The position numbers and the translations under genes were made by a program. This document shows, in pieces, positions 16,892 through 27,249 of a DNA stretch of 64,000 bases (its first letter is position 1; each line of letters opens with the position of its first letter). Below the pieces are notes generated by a model. That model searched no databases and was not told where the DNA came from. It saw nothing but the letters and a program-made list of their open reading frames with translations. The stretch lies in the NCBI RefSeq assembly GCF_003006155.1, contig NZ_CP023559.1, forward strand, positions 1,054,001 to 1,118,000, in the 5' to 3' direction. This stretch comes from Salinicola tamaricis (lineage in GTDB: Bacteria > Pseudomonadota > Gammaproteobacteria > Pseudomonadales > Halomonadaceae).

Positions 16892-18133
16892 ATGCCCGCT
16901 GCCGATACTGCCGCCCAACCCCGCGGCGAAGCGCGCCATACCGCCGGAAGCCGCGGCAAGGCCGATCACGCTGGCGAGAGCGGCCGCCGGCGCCATCACC
17001 CGGCGATCCCCGCGCATATCGACCAGTCGCAGCTGCCGCCGGGGATCTACTTCGATGCCCGCGGCCGCGGGCGCTGGTATCGGCAGTACCGCGACGAGGC
17101 CAACCGCCTGCGCCGGCGCAACGTCGCCGACGCCCAGGCGACCCTGGACGAGCTGCGCCAGATCGCCGCCGATCGCGACGGGCTCGACCGCGACTCGCTG
17201 GCCTATCTCGCCGCCGCCTTCCACGCCGCCGAGCAGTTCCAGCAGCTCGCCCCGCGCACCCAGCAGGACTACGCCTGGTGCCGCAAACTGCTGATCGAGA
17301 TGCCGACCAAGCTGGGCAAGCCCCTGGGCGAGCTGCCCACGCGCCAGTTCCAGCCGGCGCTGGTCCAGCGTCTGGTCGACCGCATCGCCAGCGACGGCAC
17401 CCCGGCCAAGGCCAACCACCTGCTGCGCTACCTGCGCCGGCTGTTCCGCTGGGGTATCAACCGTGGCTACTGCGACACCAACCCGGCCCGCGGCGTCGAA
17501 GCCGCCCGCGAACGCCGCCGCCGCCGGCTGCCCGAGCTGGAGACCGTGGCCGCGCTGACCGAGTTCGCCCGCGAACGCGGCCAGCGCCGCCGGGGCGAAG
17601 CCGGCGCCTGCGCCCCCTATCTGTGGATCGTGATGGAGCTGGCCTATATCTGCCGCCTGCGCGGTATCGAAGTGGTCACCCTCACCGACGCCCACCACAC
17701 CCCGGCGGGCGTGCACACCAACCGCCGCAAGGGCAGCCGCGACAGCGTGATCCGCTGGTACCCGCGCCTGCGCCACGCCTGGGACGCCGCCACCCGCCAC
17801 CGGGACGCCCTGTGGCGCGCCCGCGCCCTGCCGGTGCCCCAAGACGCCGCCGCCCGGCCGCTGATCGTCGCCGCCGACGGCGCCGCCCTGCAGAAATCGA
17901 GCCTCGACAGCGCCTGGCAGCGCTTCATCCGGCTCGCCATCGCCGAACGCGTGATCCGCCCCGAGCAGCGCTTCGGCCTGCACGACCTCAAGCGCCGCGG
18001 CATCACCGACACCGCCGGCACCCGCCACGACAAGCTCGAAGCCAGCGGCCACCGCTCGGCGGCGATGATGGATGTCTACGACCTGAGCGTCCCCCTGGTG
18101 CCCTGGCCCGGCTACGACGCCACGGCGCCCTGA
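16892..18133 (+). CDS. int: tyrosine recombinase (phage integrase)
   Basis: A 413-residue protein. The N-terminus has a short basic region and an arm-binding-like segment (LPPGIYFDARGRGRWYRQYRDE), then a core-binding SAM-like domain (residues about 110-200). The catalytic domain shows the first Arg in YICRLRGIEVVTLT, the HxxR-type motif in GLHDLKRRG, the second His in ASGHRSAAMMDVYD and the nucleophilic Tyr in the same segment. ATG 16892 follows CAAGGACGCCACC. It is the last gene of the element, so an attachment site is expected just to its right, but I found no matching direct repeat on the left. Confidence 0.88.
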   Translation: MPAADTAAQPRGEARHTAGSRGKADHAGESGRRRHHPAIPAHIDQSQLPPGIYFDARGRGRWYRQYRDEANRLRRRNVADAQATLDELRQIAADRDGLDRDSLAYLAAAFHAAEQFQQLAPRTQQDYAWCRKLLIEMPTKLGKPLGELPTRQFQPALVQRLVDRIASDGTPAKANHLLRYLRRLFRWGINRGYCDTNPARGVEAARERRRRRLPELETVAALTEFARERGQRRRGEAGACAPYLWIVMELAYICRLRGIEVVTLTDAHHTPAGVHTNRRKGSRDSVIRWYPRLRHAWDAATRHRDALWRARALPVPQDAAARPLIVAADGAALQKSSLDSAWQRFIRLAIAERVIRPEQRFGLHDLKRRGITDTAGTRHDKLEASGHRSAAMMDVYDLSVPLVPWPGYDATAP

Positions 18134-18183
18134 GCGGCGCCGGTGCGGGAACGGCGCCAACCAACGCTGCTGGCCCCCTGCTC

Positions 18184-18219
18184 CAGAAAGACCAGCAGCG
18201 CCAGAAAGACCAGCAGCGC
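18184..18219. repeat. 18-bp tandem repeat, two copies
   Basis: CAGAAAGACCAGCAGCGC occurs twice head to tail, 50 bases after the integrase stop. Paired direct repeats at such a place can be arm-type integrase sites; this is inferred from location only. Otherwise 18134-18506 shows no gene on either strand. Confidence 0.6.
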
Positions 18220-18331
18220 GACGCCCTCATCGCTACCTGCCAGCGCCGCGACACGCCAGAATATCGCTCTATCGTTATTATCAGACGATATCTATCACTC
18301 ATCGTTGAACACTTCGATGATTCGGCGACAT

Positions 18332-18349
18332 TGTAGGATTTATCTTACA
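18332..18349. promoter_or_regulatory. 18-bp near-palindrome
   Basis: TGTAGGATTTATCTTACA is one base from the GacA-type box TGTAAG-N6-CTTACA. Neither flank shows a GGA-rich RNA, so the match may be chance or belong to another regulator or to the attachment region. Confidence 0.35.
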
Positions 18350-18506
18350 AAACTGTCTCTGATGTATGATTGAAAAGCCTGAGTGCCAACTCTAGACTAG
18401 CGCCGCGTTATTCAACACCAACGATAATACTCGACACACCAGAACCGATAATCGGCGCTCATTGAGCTCATGTGACGCCTGTGTCATCTGCGCCCACCGA
18501 CGGCGC

Positions 18507-18648
18507 TAGGGTTTACGAAAAGGCAGCGGGCGAAGACAAGACAAGGCAAAAATCGGCGAAAACGCGGAGTTTACGGGTGTAAATGAGCATTTTGAGCTGA
18601 TTTTTAACGCCGTATTGCCGAGCGCAGGTAGTTTTCGTACAAAGCCTA
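18507..18648. repeat. MITE-like intergenic repeat element
   Basis: About 142 bases bounded by imperfect inverted ends: the left TAGGGTTTACGAAAA and the right, read inward on the other strand, TAGGCTTTGTACGAAAAC. Its right end recurs at 29048-29079. No coding potential is seen. It ends just before the TauD-like gene leader. Confidence 0.6.
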
Positions 18649-18802
18649 GACCATGGATATCAGGGATAGCCCAAGCGCCATCAACAAGACCCCGGTTTTC
18701 CCGATGTCGACCCCGTGCCACGCACCGGTCCGCTTCGCGCGACCGCCGGCATCCGTGCGCCGTCGCGACGACTCGCGCCCAGCAAAACGCCACAGGAAAA
18801 CC

Positions 18803-19641
18803 ATGGATACGATTACGCAGTGGGGTTATGAGATCCTACCGACCGGCTCCCATATGGGGGGAGAAGTGCGCGGCATTCAAGTGCGCGACATCGATGCCCC
18901 CTTGGCAGCGCAATTGCAAAATGAGCTGCTGCATTACAAGGTGTTGATTCTCAGAAACCAGCGCTTTTCCCACGATGATTATCTCACCCTGGCACGCCAG
19001 TTCGGCGAGATTGTCAAATACCCCTTCGCCTCGGGGATCGAGGATTACCCCGAGATCGTGCAGATCGTCAAAACCCCGACGCAGCGGCAAAACTTCAGCG
19101 GTAAGTGGCACGTGGACTCCACCTATCTGGAGACACCGCCGGACTATACCTTCCTGACCGCGCGAGAAACGCCGCCCCTCGGAGGAGATACCGTCTTCAG
19201 CAACGCCGAGGCGGTCTTTCACTCGCTCTCCGAGGGGCTGCAGGCGCTGCTGGAAAGCCAGGAGGTCGAGTTCGCCTCCGATGTCCATGCCACCCAACGG
19301 GGCCAGCACCTGACCAACTTCAGCGGCAGCGAGGCGGATACCTACCGCGCCGTGCACCCTGCGGTCATGCGACACCCGCGAGGCGGCAAGCGCGCGCTCT
19401 ATATCAACGAGGAGCACGCCCTGGCCTTCAAGGGCATGACTCGGGAAGAGAGCCAGCCCTCAACCGCTATCTCACCGAGCGTATCGCCCAATCGGAGTTC
19501 ACCTTCCGGCTCACCTGGGAAAAAGATATGGTGGCGCTGTGGGACAACCGCCTCGTCCACCACCATGCGGTCAACGACTACCACGGCGCGCTACGGGTCA
19601 TGGACCGGATCACCGTCAATGACCGGGGGCTCGAGGCATGA
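18803..19641 (+). CDS. TauD/TfdA-family Fe(II)/2-oxoglutarate dioxygenase (one frame break)
   Basis: About 279 residues after joining at about 19458. ATG 18803 follows ACAGGAAAACC. It shows N-terminal GGEVRGIQVRDID, the facial-triad HxD in GKWHVDSTYLETPP, and the distal His and 2-oxoglutarate-binding Arg region in MVALWDNRLVHHHAVNDY...RVMDR. The family hydroxylates sulfonates, carnitine relatives or other small acids. The gene overlaps the TSUP exporter start by four bases (ATGA), so organosulfur or organic-acid use with anion export is likely, substrate unknown. Confidence 0.85.
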
Positions 19642-20408
19642 CCGTCTTCGCCTTCCTGAGCGAACACTTACTACTCACGCTGTTCGTCGTCGCCATCTTC
19701 GCCGGCTTCATCGACGCCATCAGTGGCGGCGGCGGGCTCATCTCCCTGCCCGCCATGCTGCTGCTGGGCATACCGCCCTCGATCGCGCTGGGCACCAACC
19801 GGCTGCAGGCCAGCATCGGCGAAGCAACCTCCTTCGCCACCTACCTGCGCCATGGCCAGCTCGACCGGGAGCTGGTGATCGGCGGCATGCTGTTCACCGC
19901 GCTCGGCGCCCTGGCCGGCACCGGCGTTGCGCTGATCGCCTCCCACGCGCTGCTCGACACCCTGATCCCGTTCCTGATGCTGGCGATCCTGCTCTACACC
20001 CTGTTCTCGAAGCAGCTGCGCCGGGACCTGCCGGCCCGGAAGGTCATGCCGACCCCGGTCTACCTGGTCGCTTTCGGCCTGCTCATCGGCTTCTACAACG
20101 GCTTCTTCGGCCCCGGCACCGGCGCCCTGTGGGTCTTCTCGCTGCTGATCCTGCAGGGCATGAGCATCAAGCACGCCTCGATGACCTCGAAGCCCCTGAA
20201 CCTGACCGGCAATGTCATCTCGCTGGCCTTCTTCATGGCCGCGGGCAGCGTCAACTACGCCATCGGACTGGCCATGGGCGCCGGCCAGATCCTCGGCGCC
20301 TACCTCGGCAGCCACCTGGTCATGCGCAACGGCTCGGCCGTGGTCAGACCGCTGTTCATCGTCGTCACCGGCATCATGACGGCGAGGATGTTCTACCAGA
20401 ACCTGTGA
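19638..20408 (+). CDS. TSUP (TauE/SafE) family membrane transporter
   Basis: A 256-residue protein with about eight membrane segments and the family signature near the start, FAGFIDAISGGGGLISLPAML, plus the second-half repeat LIGFYNGFFGPGTGALWVF. TSUP proteins move sulfite, sulfoacetate or other small organic anions. Coupling to the TauD-like dioxygenase suggests export of sulfite or a related product. Confidence 0.85.
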   Translation: MTVFAFLSEHLLLTLFVVAIFAGFIDAISGGGGLISLPAMLLLGIPPSIALGTNRLQASIGEATSFATYLRHGQLDRELVIGGMLFTALGALAGTGVALIASHALLDTLIPFLMLAILLYTLFSKQLRRDLPARKVMPTPVYLVAFGLLIGFYNGFFGPGTGALWVFSLLILQGMSIKHASMTSKPLNLTGNVISLAFFMAAGSVNYAIGLAMGAGQILGAYLGSHLVMRNGSAVVRPLFIVVTGIMTARMFYQNL

Positions 20409-20484
20409 CCGCACGGCCGCCCCGCCGGCGGCTCAGATCCCAAGCAGACGCGCACGCTCGCCCGATCGGCTCGGCCTCTCTCAT

Positions 20485-20524
20485 GGGTCGGGTCGGGTCG
20501 GGTCGGGTCGGGTCGGGTCGGGTC
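20485..20524. repeat. pentanucleotide repeat, GGGTC x8
   Basis: Eight perfect copies of GGGTC, between the TSUP gene stop (20408) and the tRNA terminator. Such short tandem arrays change length easily. It is non-coding and could be used as a strain marker. Confidence 0.9.
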
Positions 20525-20570
20525 GGCAATACGGTGGAACGCCTGCTACGTGGGGCTGATACGCAGACAC

Positions 20571-20594
20571 AAAAAAACCGCCTTGAGGGCGGTT
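20571..20594 (-). terminator. intrinsic terminator after the tRNA cluster
   Basis: On the minus strand AACCGCC-TCAA-GGCGGT is followed by seven T. It ends the tRNA-Phe/Gln/Thr transcript. A second hairpin CAAGGC/GCCTTG lies at about 20600-20619. Confidence 0.85.
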
Positions 20595-20637
20595 ATCTTC
20601 AAGGCTAAAAAAGCCTTGTCAATCAATCTCTAAGCTC

Positions 20638-20713
<76 letters not shown>

Positions 20714-20734
20714 GAGCATAGAGACGTTGGCAAA

Positions 20735-20809
20735 TGGCTGGGGTACCAGGATTCGAACCTGGGAATGCCGATACCAAAAACCGGTGCCTTACCACTTGGC
20801 GATACCCCA
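20735..20809 (-). tRNA. tRNA-Gln(UUG)
   Basis: Complete cloverleaf with acceptor TGGGGTA, anticodon loop TTTTGGT with TTG, T-arm AGGTTCGAATCCT and encoded CCA. Second gene of the cluster, 21 bases from tRNA-Thr. Confidence 0.95.
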
Positions 20810-20815
20810 GCAGCG

Positions 20816-20891
20816 TGGTGGCCAGAGACGGAATCGAACCGCCGACACGGGGATTTTCAATCCCCTGCTCTACCAACTGAGCTATCTGGCC
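20816..20891 (-). tRNA. tRNA-Phe(GAA)
   Basis: Complete cloverleaf with acceptor GGCCAGA, anticodon loop TTGAAAA with GAA, T-arm CGGTTCGATTCCG and encoded CCA. First gene of the cluster; only six bases separate it from tRNA-Gln. Confidence 0.95.
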
Positions 20892-20982
20892 CTTGCCAAC
20901 GGGGACGAATTAAACCAGTAAGCCTTTCACGGGTCAAGCCTTTTATTTCAAAAAGATGGGGTCTTTTCCGCCTCCACCGAAA

Positions 20983-21255
20983 TCACTGGCTCGGCGGCAC
21001 GTAGCCCTCGGCGTGGTCGGTCTCCTGGTTGTCGAAGAAGCGCTCCATCTGCTCCATCAGGTAGGCACGCGCGTCGGGGTCGAGCATGTTGAGATGCTTT
21101 TCGTTGATCAGGCGGGTCTGCTGGGCCTGCCACTCTTCCCAGGCGCGCTTGGAGACGTTCTGTTGGATCTCCTGGCCCTTGGCGCCGGGCAGCGGCGGAA
21201 ATGGCAGGGCTTCGAGCTCCTGCTGGTACTTGCGGCAGAATACGGTACGAGCCAT
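20983..21255 (-). CDS. yggX: YggX, Fe(II)-trafficking/oxidative protection protein
   Basis: A 90-residue protein, the full family length. It has the conserved MARTVFCRKYQQELEALPFPPLPG start, where the Cys is linked to oxidative protection, and KRAWEEWQAQQTRLINEKHLN in the middle. YggX protects Fe-S proteins such as MutY. As in E. coli it follows mutY, here by 14 bases. Confidence 0.95.
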   Translation of the reverse strand: MARTVFCRKYQQELEALPFPPLPGAKGQEIQQNVSKRAWEEWQAQQTRLINEKHLNMLDPDARAYLMEQMERFFDNQETDHAEGYVPPSQ

Positions 21256-21269
21256 AGGTCACTCCTGTG

Positions 21270-22355
<1,086 letters not shown>

Positions 22356-22442
22356 ACGGCACCTCGGATCAGCGGATGGCGACAGGGGGTGATCGCAAAG
22401 CGCCGACGGGACGTCGGCGCAGGAATTGGTTAGCAGTGGCGG

Positions 22443-24866
22443 TCACTTGAACAGATCTCGGATCTTGTCGCCGAGTTCCTGGGAGGCGCCATCGCCCAGG
22501 GCATCGTCGATCTTGCGCCGGGTCTTTTCATCGAGCTTGTCATCGAGCACTTCATCGACTCGTTTGCCGGCCTTGTGCTTGGCTTCGTCCTCGGCGAGTG
22601 CCCCCAGCGAACGCTGGAACGCCTCGCGATCGAAGCTGCACCAACTGGCCGGCGCGTCTGTCAGGCTGCCCTGGCAGCGGATCGGGAAGTCGATTCGGGC
22701 CAGGCGCGGGTTGACGCTGCAGGCGGCCTGGTCGGCGGTATTCTGCAGGCGCGCGGCGGCACGGTAGTCGAGCCGGTCGGTGACCAGATTGACCTCCCCT
22801 TTGCCGCTCAGGTTCACCCCCGGGATAGCGATATCGAGATCGTCGTTGTGCGCCACGCCATCCTTCACCACCACGGTGGCCTGCAGCCGATCGAAGGCGG
22901 TATCGGGGCTCCACTCGCGATCGGACTGCTTGCCCTCCAGTGTGGCAACGGCCGTGCACAGCTGCTTCGGTACGTTGACATCGAGCATGGCGCCATCATC
23001 GATGCGCAGCGCCGCCTGGCCGTTGAGGTTCTGCTGGATGCCGGCGAGGGTGTTGGTGCGCGAGTCGAAGTCGCCCTGCAGGCTGAGCGTGCCGCGCAGC
23101 GGCGAGGGCTTGCCACTCACATCCTGGTACAGTGGCGCCAGTTGGACCCCCTGCAGTCGCTCGGTGAAGGAGAGCTGAATGGGTGACTGGCGCAGATCGA
23201 GGGCGCTGGAGGCCTTGACGCTGCCGTCGTAGAGGTTGGCACTCAGCGAATCGATCCGCTGGCGCCCACCGCTACCACTGGTGGCCAGCGCCACGTCACT
23301 GAGCTTGGCACCCTTGAGCGTGAGCGAGTCGAGCGTCAGATGCCCCTCCTGCTTCAGCCGGGCGAGCCAGTCGACGGGCAGCAGCCCAGCCTCTTCGCCG
23401 GCCGCCAGCGCCGGGGCGATGCCGAGGCTACCGAGCCAGGCGGTGGCCTTGTCGGACGCCTTCGCGTCATTCTGCGCCGGTGTGCCGCTGCTCGCCGCCG
23501 CCGGCGGCAGGTAAGCATCGAGATCGAGCTTGTCGCCCTCGAGATCGAAGTTCAGCGCGCTGCCGTCATAGGCCGCGCCGAGCGAGCCGCGCAGTTGGGT
23601 CTGATCGAGCGTGAGCTGAAGATCGGAGAAGTCCACGCGCCGGGCATCACCGGAGAAGGGGCCGCTCAGCGAGAACGAGGTCATCGCCTTGTCATCGGCG
23701 CTGCGCACGTCGACACCGAAGCGGGTTAGCCAGTCGCGCAGCGAGAGCGCGGCCAGGTTAAGCCGCCCTTGATAGCGCGGGTCGCTATCCAGCGCGGTAA
23801 CCTTGGCGTTGCCGCTGAGGTCGAGGTTGTCGTCTCCGGTCAATGCCACATTGCTCAGCTCGGCAGTAGCGGCATCGAGATCGGCGCTGGCATCGAGCTT
23901 GAGATCGAGCGACAGCGGCGGCTCACGCAGTGTCGGCGAGTAGAGTGAGGCCCCCAGTTGAACGCCTTCGGCGCGGTACTGGCGCTGACGCGTATCGGCC
24001 ACCAAGCTGGCGATCTTCAGATTACCGCTCTGAGCCTGTTCGGCGATGTCCGGCAGCTGCGCTTTGCCGTTGAGCGTGACCTTGTCGAAGGTGTAGCGCC
24101 CGGCGCTCAGGTCCATGCGCATCTGGCTCTTCAACTGCACGTTGCCGCTCATCTTGGGCTGCTCCCCCGAGAGATCGAAAGAGAGCTGCAACGGGAACGA
24201 GGATTGCGGACTGACATTGCTGCTGGTCAGCGACAGGTTGGAGAGCGTGACGTCCAACGGACGCCGCGGATCGACGTAGTGGACACGGCTGTTGGCGACC
24301 TGGACATTAGCGATATCGAACGCCACCGGCTGGCTGTCGCTCCCGGCCTGACCACCGCTATCACTCTTAGCACTGCTCTCAGCCTGACCACCGTTCGCGG
24401 ACTGGGCGCCGCCGGCATTTTTGCCCGTGGCGTCGGCGGCAGCGTCACGCTGAGCGAGACGGTCGAGTAGCGTCTGCCAGTTACCCCGGCCCTGGGCGTC
24501 GCGCACCAGGTTGAGACGCATGCCATCGAGGATCAGGCCATCCACCGACACATCGCCGCTCAACAGCGGGGCAAAGGCGACACTCACCTCGGCCTGGTCG
24601 AAAGCGACGAAGGGCTCGTCGTCGTGGGACTGACGCGGAAGCCAGGCCTCGGCGTCGGCCACGCTGACCCCGATGCGCGGGTAGAAGCTCCATGACAGCG
24701 GCCCATCCAGGCGCAGCTCGAGCCCGCTCTGATCGCGCACCGCCTCGATCAGCCGCGGTTTGAGATCATTGGGATCGAAGAAGGTGGTGATATAGACCAC
24801 CGCTGCCACGACCACGATGCCCAGCACGCCGACGGCCGCGAGCAGCGCTCTGATCAATCCTTTCAT
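22443..24866 (-). CDS. AsmA-family protein
   Basis: An 807-residue protein. The start at 24866 gives MKGLIRALLAAVGVLGIVVVAAVVYITTFFDPNDLKPRLIEAV, the single N-terminal membrane anchor and the conserved AsmA opening. The long beta-rich periplasmic part has a Ser/Gly/Gln-rich linker (about residues 170-210). The C-terminus has the AsmA block (GTLSLQGDFDSRTNTLAGIQQNLNGQAALRIDDGAMLDV). The family is thought to carry lipid between membranes. The tail ends ELGDKIRDLFK. The gene is divergent from hisB. Confidence 0.88.
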   Translation of the reverse strand: MKGLIRALLAAVGVLGIVVVAAVVYITTFFDPNDLKPRLIEAVRDQSGLELRLDGPLSWSFYPRIGVSVADAEAWLPRQSHDDEPFVAFDQAEVSVAFAPLLSGDVSVDGLILDGMRLNLVRDAQGRGNWQTLLDRLAQRDAAADATGKNAGGAQSANGGQAESSAKSDSGGQAGSDSQPVAFDIANVQVANSRVHYVDPRRPLDVTLSNLSLTSSNVSPQSSFPLQLSFDLSGEQPKMSGNVQLKSQMRMDLSAGRYTFDKVTLNGKAQLPDIAEQAQSGNLKIASLVADTRQRQYRAEGVQLGASLYSPTLREPPLSLDLKLDASADLDAATAELSNVALTGDDNLDLSGNAKVTALDSDPRYQGRLNLAALSLRDWLTRFGVDVRSADDKAMTSFSLSGPFSGDARRVDFSDLQLTLDQTQLRGSLGAAYDGSALNFDLEGDKLDLDAYLPPAAASSGTPAQNDAKASDKATAWLGSLGIAPALAAGEEAGLLPVDWLARLKQEGHLTLDSLTLKGAKLSDVALATSGSGGRQRIDSLSANLYDGSVKASSALDLRQSPIQLSFTERLQGVQLAPLYQDVSGKPSPLRGTLSLQGDFDSRTNTLAGIQQNLNGQAALRIDDGAMLDVNVPKQLCTAVATLEGKQSDREWSPDTAFDRLQATVVVKDGVAHNDDLDIAIPGVNLSGKGEVNLVTDRLDYRAAARLQNTADQAACSVNPRLARIDFPIRCQGSLTDAPASWCSFDREAFQRSLGALAEDEAKHKAGKRVDEVLDDKLDEKTRRKIDDALGDGASQELGDKIRDLFK

Positions 24867-25108
24867 GCGCGCCGGACCTCCTTGACAGCGTGGCCCGCTG
24901 GCGGGGCCAGGAATGATTGGCGGGTATCTCGACGACACCCCACTAGGGTATCGCTGGTTCGCGCGGCTTCCGGCATGCCTCCTGTCTCTCCCTGTCAACG
25001 CGGCGGCTCGGCCGAGGCCGCTCTGTGATCCCCGCATTGTAGCGGATGCCCGGGGCGATTCTCTATAATGGCCGATTCTCGCCACACCTACCGGGAGACT
25101 CCCCACGC

Positions 25109-25701
25109 ATGTCCCAGCGCATAGCCACGGTGTCACGCCAGACTCAAGAGACCCAGATCACGGTCACCGTGAATCTCGACGGCAGTGGCCGTCTCGAGAG
25201 CCGGACCGGGGTCCCCTTCCTCGACCATATGCTCGACCAGGTCGCTCGCCACGGCATGCTCGATCTCACCATCGAGGCCGACGGCGATCTCGAAATCGAC
25301 GATCACCATACCGTCGAGGACCTGGGCATCACCTTGGGTCAGGCATTCGCCCGGGCGATCGGCGACAAGCGCGGGATTCGTCGCTACGGCCACGCCTATG
25401 TCCCGCTGGATGAAGCGCTGTCACGGGTGGTGATCGACTTCTCCGGTCGCTCGGGGCTGTTCATGGACGTCGAGTTCACGCGCGCCAGCATCGGCCGCTT
25501 CGATACCCAGCTGTGCTGGAGTTCTTCCAGGGCTTCGTCAACCATGCCCAGGTGACCCTGCACATCGACAACCTCAAGGGTTTCAATGCCCACCACCAGG
25601 CGGAGACCATCTTCAAGGCCTTCGGCCGCGCGGTACGTGCCGCGGTGGAAGAAGACCCGCGTATGGCCGGCCAGCTGCCGTCGACCAAGGGCAGCCTGTG
25701 A
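25109..25701 (+). CDS. hisB: HisB, imidazoleglycerol-phosphate dehydratase (one frame break)
   Basis: About 197 residues, the stand-alone dehydratase without the phosphatase domain. Metal-binding motifs are present: [29 protein letters not shown], and, after a missing G at about 25512, [18 protein letters not shown]. It makes imidazole-acetol phosphate, the substrate of HisC. ATG 25109 is chosen because the family start ([15 protein letters not shown]) follows it. First gene of hisBHAF. Confidence 0.95.
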
Positions 25702-25753
25702 GGGCGCCTGCCGCCCGCCCGGCGGCTGCCAACGATTCCAAGAGGAGCGCACG

Positions 25754-26394
25754 ATGACGATTGCGGTAATCGACTACGGCATGGGCAACCTGCCTCCGTG
25801 GCCAAGGCGCTCGAGCACGTCACCCACGAGAACGTGGTGGTGACCAGCGACCCGCGCGCGATTCGCGGCGCCTCGCGGCTGGTGCTGCCGGGCCAGGGCG
25901 CGATCCGCGATTGCATGGGCGAGCTCGAACGCAGCGAGCTGCGTGGGCTGGTCAGCGAGCTGCTCGACGCTCAGCAGAAGCCGCTCCTGGGGATCTGCGT
26001 CGGCCAGCAGATGCTGTTCGAACACAGCGACGAGAATGGCGGCATCGACTGTCTTGGTTTCCTGCCCGGGCGCGTGCGCCACTTCGGCCAGCAGCTGGTG
26101 GGGCCGGACGGCGAGCGCTTGAAGGTGCCGCACATGGGCTGGAACCGGGTCGCTCAGCACCACGCTCACCCGCTGTGGCAGGGCATCGACGATGGCGCGC
26201 GCTTCTACTTCGTGCACAGCTACTATGTCGATGCCGCCAGCCCGGACGACGTCTTCGGCGCGACCCACTACGCCGGCGTCGAGGCCCACGTGGCCACCGG
26301 CCGTGGCTGCGTCTTCGCGGTGCAGTTCCACCCCGAAAAGAGCGCCCGCGACGGCCTGCAGCTGCTGGAAAACTTCGTCAACTGGGCGCCCTGA
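25754..26394 (+). CDS. hisH: HisH, glutaminase subunit of IGP synthase (one frame break)
   Basis: About 213 residues. The start reads MTIAVIDYGMGNL; a base is missing at about 25792, after which SVAKALEHV follows. Class I amidotransferase triad: Cys in LLGICVGQQMLF, and His and Glu in VQFHPEKS near the end. It supplies ammonia to HisF. It lies 52 bases after hisB. Confidence 0.95.
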
Positions 26395-26493
26395 GCGCGC
26401 AGCGCCCGGGACGCCGCCAGCGCGCGCCGTCCCCCCCCACCGATCATGTGCCAGCCGCGCTCGCGCTGGCCGACACGCAGAGGATTCGACGAC

Positions 26494-27249
26494 ATGCTGG
26501 TGATTCCCGCCATCGATCTCAAGGACGGCCAATGCGTGCGTCTCAAGCAGGGCCGCATGGACGACGCCACCGCCTACGGTGACGATCCGGTGGCCATGGC
26601 CGCACGTTGGGTGGAAGCCGGCGCCCGCGCCTGACCTGGTCGATCTCAACGGCGCCTTCGAAGGCAAACCGGTCAACGGTGAAGCGGTCACCGCCTCGCC
26701 CGCGCCTACCCCGATCTGCCGATCCAGATCGGCGGCGGCATCCGCAATGCCGAGACCATCGAGCACTACCTCGCCGCCGGGGTCAGCTATGTGATCATCG
26801 GCACCAAGGCGGTGAAGGAGCCGGCCTTCGTCGGCGAGATGTGCCGACAGTTCCCCGGCCACGTGATCGTCGGGCTCGATGCCAACGACGGTTTCGTCGC
26901 CACCGACGGCTGGGCCGAAGTCTCCACGCTCAAGGCGGTCGATCTGGCCAAGCGCTTCGCCGACGACGGCGTGACCTCGATCGTCTACACCGATATCGCC
27001 CGCGACGGCATGATGCAGGGCGTCAACGTCGAGGCAACCGCCGCGCTGGCCCGCGATGGCGGCCTGCCGGTGATCGCCTCCGGCGGCGTCACCAACCTGG
27101 ACGACATCCGCGCCCTGGCCGAGGTCGCCGACGAGGGCATCATCGGCGCCATCACTGGCCGCGCCATCTATGAAGGCTCACTCGACGTGGCTCAGGCCCA
27201 GGCGCTGAGCGACGAGATCCGCGGCACTACCCGGGGAGGCCGCGCATGA
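26494..27249 (+). CDS. hisA: HisA, ProFAR isomerase (two frame breaks)
   Basis: About 251 residues after joining at about 26627 and 26695. It starts [28 protein letters not shown], with the catalytic Asp in [15 protein letters not shown] and the second catalytic Asp in [12 protein letters not shown], a (beta-alpha)8 barrel with two phosphate sites. The stop overlaps the hisF start (ATGA). Both breaks lie in GC-rich runs and remove conserved residues, so they are likely sequence errors. Confidence 0.95.

Noticed and set aside
16661..18160. Minus-strand frame with a repeated 11-residue motif over the integrase and iterons
   Set aside because: The protein repeat is only the 11-bp iterons read in three frames (33 bp = 11 residues); the rest is antisense to int.
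9400..18650. Attachment-site direct repeats flanking the integrative element
   Set aside because: I compared the DNA right of int with the DNA near 9400-9640 and 5800-7000 by eye and found no convincing matching core.
25109..27249. hisB, hisH and hisA as true pseudogenes
   Set aside because: Every frame resumes exactly with conserved residues after one lost base, and many other genes show the same pattern; read error is simpler.
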